From: Coprococcus ammoniilyticus
GTDB taxonomy: Bacteria > Bacillota > Clostridia > Lachnospirales > Lachnospiraceae
Direction: 5' to 3'
Assembly (NCBI RefSeq): GCF_025567345.1
Contig: NZ_JAOQJS010000007.1
Span: 62,001-126,000 of the forward strand
Length of the DNA: 64,000 nucleotides
Position 1 is the first letter of the stretch; each line of letters starts with the position of its first letter. The translations under genes and the position numbers were made by a program. Positions 62,369 to 64,000 of this stretch are shown here, in pieces. Below the pieces are notes generated by a model. It was given only the letters and a program-made list of their open reading frames with translations. It was not told the DNA's origin and ran no database searches.

Positions 62369-63982
62369 TTATTCGGGCAAGTCCACCTTGCCGACAAAAG
62401 AGTAGTAGATTTCAATTTCCTGCCTGCGGTTTTTGTTCTCGTCATAGCTGCACTCATGCACTATGATTTTCTCGATAAACTCCCGAAGCAGGGTAGGGGT
62501 AAGTTCCTCGAAGCTGGTGTACTTGCGGACAATGTTCATAAACTTCTCGGCGTTTACCGTGGCTTCCTGCGCCTTTGCAAGTTCCCCTTGCAGTTCGGCG
62601 GCTCTCTCTTTAAGCTGCCGCTGCTCGGCTTCATAGTCTGCCGACAACTCCGCAAACCGTTCATCAGAAATGCGCCCGGTCACGCTGTCCTCATAAAGCC
62701 GCTTGAAGATAGCGGACAACTCGGCTATGCGCTTCTCGGCTGCGTCAAGTTCCTTGCGCTTGGCTGCGTTCCGGCGTTTGCCGCCGTCCTCGTTCTGTTC
62801 GATCAGCAGCTTCATAAACTGCTTTTCGTGCCTTGCCGCATAGTCGGTCACTTTCCGCAGGTTGGCGGTCACTCCCGCTGTCAAAAGGTCGGTGCGGATA
62901 AAGTGCGCCGTACAGTCCTTGACACGCTTCTTGTAGCTGCCGCAGATGTAGCAATCCTGCCGCCTTGTCTTGTTCTCATACCTCTGCTGGTAGAGGACGC
63001 TGCCGCAGTCGGCGCAGAACAGCAAGCCGGAGAACAAGCCCACTTCATCATAGCGGTTGGGGCGTTTGCGCTGCTTGCGTAACTCCTGCACACGCTCCCA
63101 TGTGGCAAGGTCGATAATCGGCTCATGGGTATTCTTAAATACCGCTTGCTTTTCCTCCGGGTTTTCTACGCTGGACTTCACCTTGTAGGAGATTTTCTCG
63201 GTCTTGAAGTTCACCGTATGCCCCAGATACTCCTTGCGTTCAAGGATATGGACAACGGTATTTGTCGCCCATCTGTACGGGTAATCGGGGTAGTAGCGGC
63301 GGGTGCTGCCCGTCCTGCGGTATTCCAGCGTCCCCGGCGTGGGGATTTCCTGCTCGGTGAGCATACGGGCGATTTTGGTCGGGCCATTCCCGGCAAGGCA
63401 CAAGCTGAAAATCTGCTTGACTACCGGGGCGGCTTCCTCGTCAATGATAAAGCGTCCGTCCTCGCCTTTGAGGTAGCCATAGACGGGCTGGCTGGTAATG
63501 GGCTTGCCGCTTAATCCCTTGCTTCTGAAAACTGCCTTGATTTTCCTGCTCGTATCTCTCACCATCCATTCGTTAAAAAGATTTTTCAGCGGCGTTAGGT
63601 CGTTGTCGCCCTGTGCGCTGTCCACTCCGTCATTGATGGCGATAAAGCGGACGCCTTTCTTGGGGAAAGTGATCTCCGTAAACATTCCGACTTGCAGATA
63701 GTTCCTGCCCATTCTGGACAGGTCTTTGGTAATGACGCATTTTACCTCGCCATTCTCCACGCAATCCATCATTTCCATAAAGCCCGGTCTTTGGAAATTC
63801 GCCCCACTCCATCCGTCGTCAACGAAAAAACGGTAGTTCAAAAATCCATTGTCACGGGCATAGGTTTCCAAAATGCGCTTTTGGTTGGATATGGAATTGC
63901 TCTCGCCCTGCAATTCATCATCTTTACTCAATCTTGCGTAAAGGGCGGTAACGGGTGCTAATTGGGTGGTCTGTCTAATCAT
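62369..63982 (-). CDS. Second large serine recombinase, GC-rich (nested element)
   Basis: 537 residues. Resolvase domain with nucleophile Ser in LYARLSKDD and the motif DLSRMGRNYLQ; recombinase domain (~165-270); zinc ribbon (FCADCGSVLYQQ...YICGSYKK); a coiled coil; and a DUF4368-like end with EIYYSFVGKVDLPE. This is the common recombinase type of clostridial mobilisable elements. Base composition is clearly higher in GC than all nearby genes. GGAGG precedes the ATG at 63982. Its element continues beyond the right edge. Confidence 0.95.
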   Translation of the reverse strand: MIRQTTQLAPVTALYARLSKDDELQGESNSISNQKRILETYARDNGFLNYRFFVDDGWSGANFQRPGFMEMMDCVENGEVKCVITKDLSRMGRNYLQVGMFTEITFPKKGVRFIAINDGVDSAQGDNDLTPLKNLFNEWMVRDTSRKIKAVFRSKGLSGKPITSQPVYGYLKGEDGRFIIDEEAAPVVKQIFSLCLAGNGPTKIARMLTEQEIPTPGTLEYRRTGSTRRYYPDYPYRWATNTVVHILERKEYLGHTVNFKTEKISYKVKSSVENPEEKQAVFKNTHEPIIDLATWERVQELRKQRKRPNRYDEVGLFSGLLFCADCGSVLYQQRYENKTRRQDCYICGSYKKRVKDCTAHFIRTDLLTAGVTANLRKVTDYAARHEKQFMKLLIEQNEDGGKRRNAAKRKELDAAEKRIAELSAIFKRLYEDSVTGRISDERFAELSADYEAEQRQLKERAAELQGELAKAQEATVNAEKFMNIVRKYTSFEELTPTLLREFIEKIIVHECSYDENKNRRQEIEIYYSFVGKVDLPE

Positions 63983-64000
63983 GGTTTCCTCCATTTCCGA

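Overview
The window looks like the chromosome of a gut Firmicute of the class Clostridia, most likely Lachnospiraceae. This is inferred from AAGGAGG-type ribosome binding sites, PTTEP-repeat surface proteins with PKTGD-type sorting tails, TetR/ABC and YtrA-type GntR/ABC operons, and a CD1107/CD1108-type (Tn1549-like) conjugative element. I see no rRNA, tRNA or CRISPR. Nearly all genes are on the minus strand.

About 1-22.2 kb is ordinary chromosome. It holds a TetR-controlled heterodimeric ABC exporter, two cell-surface proteins (the larger split by an in-frame TGA and preceded by a MerR-type promoter), small acetyltransferase and hypothetical genes, and a GntR-ABC operon. It also holds a decayed hipBA region: two near-identical hipB genes, each followed by a hipA stub, with an ORF6N gene and a small helix-turn-helix gene now lying between hipA ends. 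A phospholipase D, response regulator, histidine kinase and FUSC-transporter operon closes this part.

About 22.3-29.7 kb carries scraps of an integrative element (a truncated sigma-like ORF and a DUF6075 gene) around a potassium module: KtrB/TrkH, KtrA/TrkA, a small membrane protein, KdpD and KdpE, plus a CBS-domain protein. No kdpFABC pump is present.

About 29.7-36.0 kb is accessory DNA bounded on both sides by copies of a 17-bp sequence that reads HVETVV, as near the end of the 23S rRNA methyltransferase gene rlmD. It encodes a P-loop kinase/GNAT fusion, an Lsa-type ABC-F ribosome-protection protein with a full attenuator leader, a DUF1848 protein, a cysteine-rich methyltransferase-like protein and a replacement rlmD tail.

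About 36.0 kb to the right edge is a conjugative element that seems to be inserted in the same rlmD site. It has a large serine recombinase, a small SHOCT-like gene, a winged-helix regulator, an oriT-like palindrome, MobC, a MOBP relaxase, a probable type I toxin, a CPBP protease, a zeta-kinase/nucleotidyltransferase fusion, a 2630-residue methylase-helicase, topoisomerase III, and the type IV secretion genes (DUF4366, DUF4315, CwlT-like hydrolase, VirB4, PrgI, VirB6-like, Maff2). Two small genes with good ribosome binding sites lie in an alternative frame inside low-complexity linkers of the two big proteins. The Maff2 gene is broken by a second, GC-rich serine recombinase gene, evidence of a nested element that continues past the right edge. 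The coupling protein VirD4 is not in the window.
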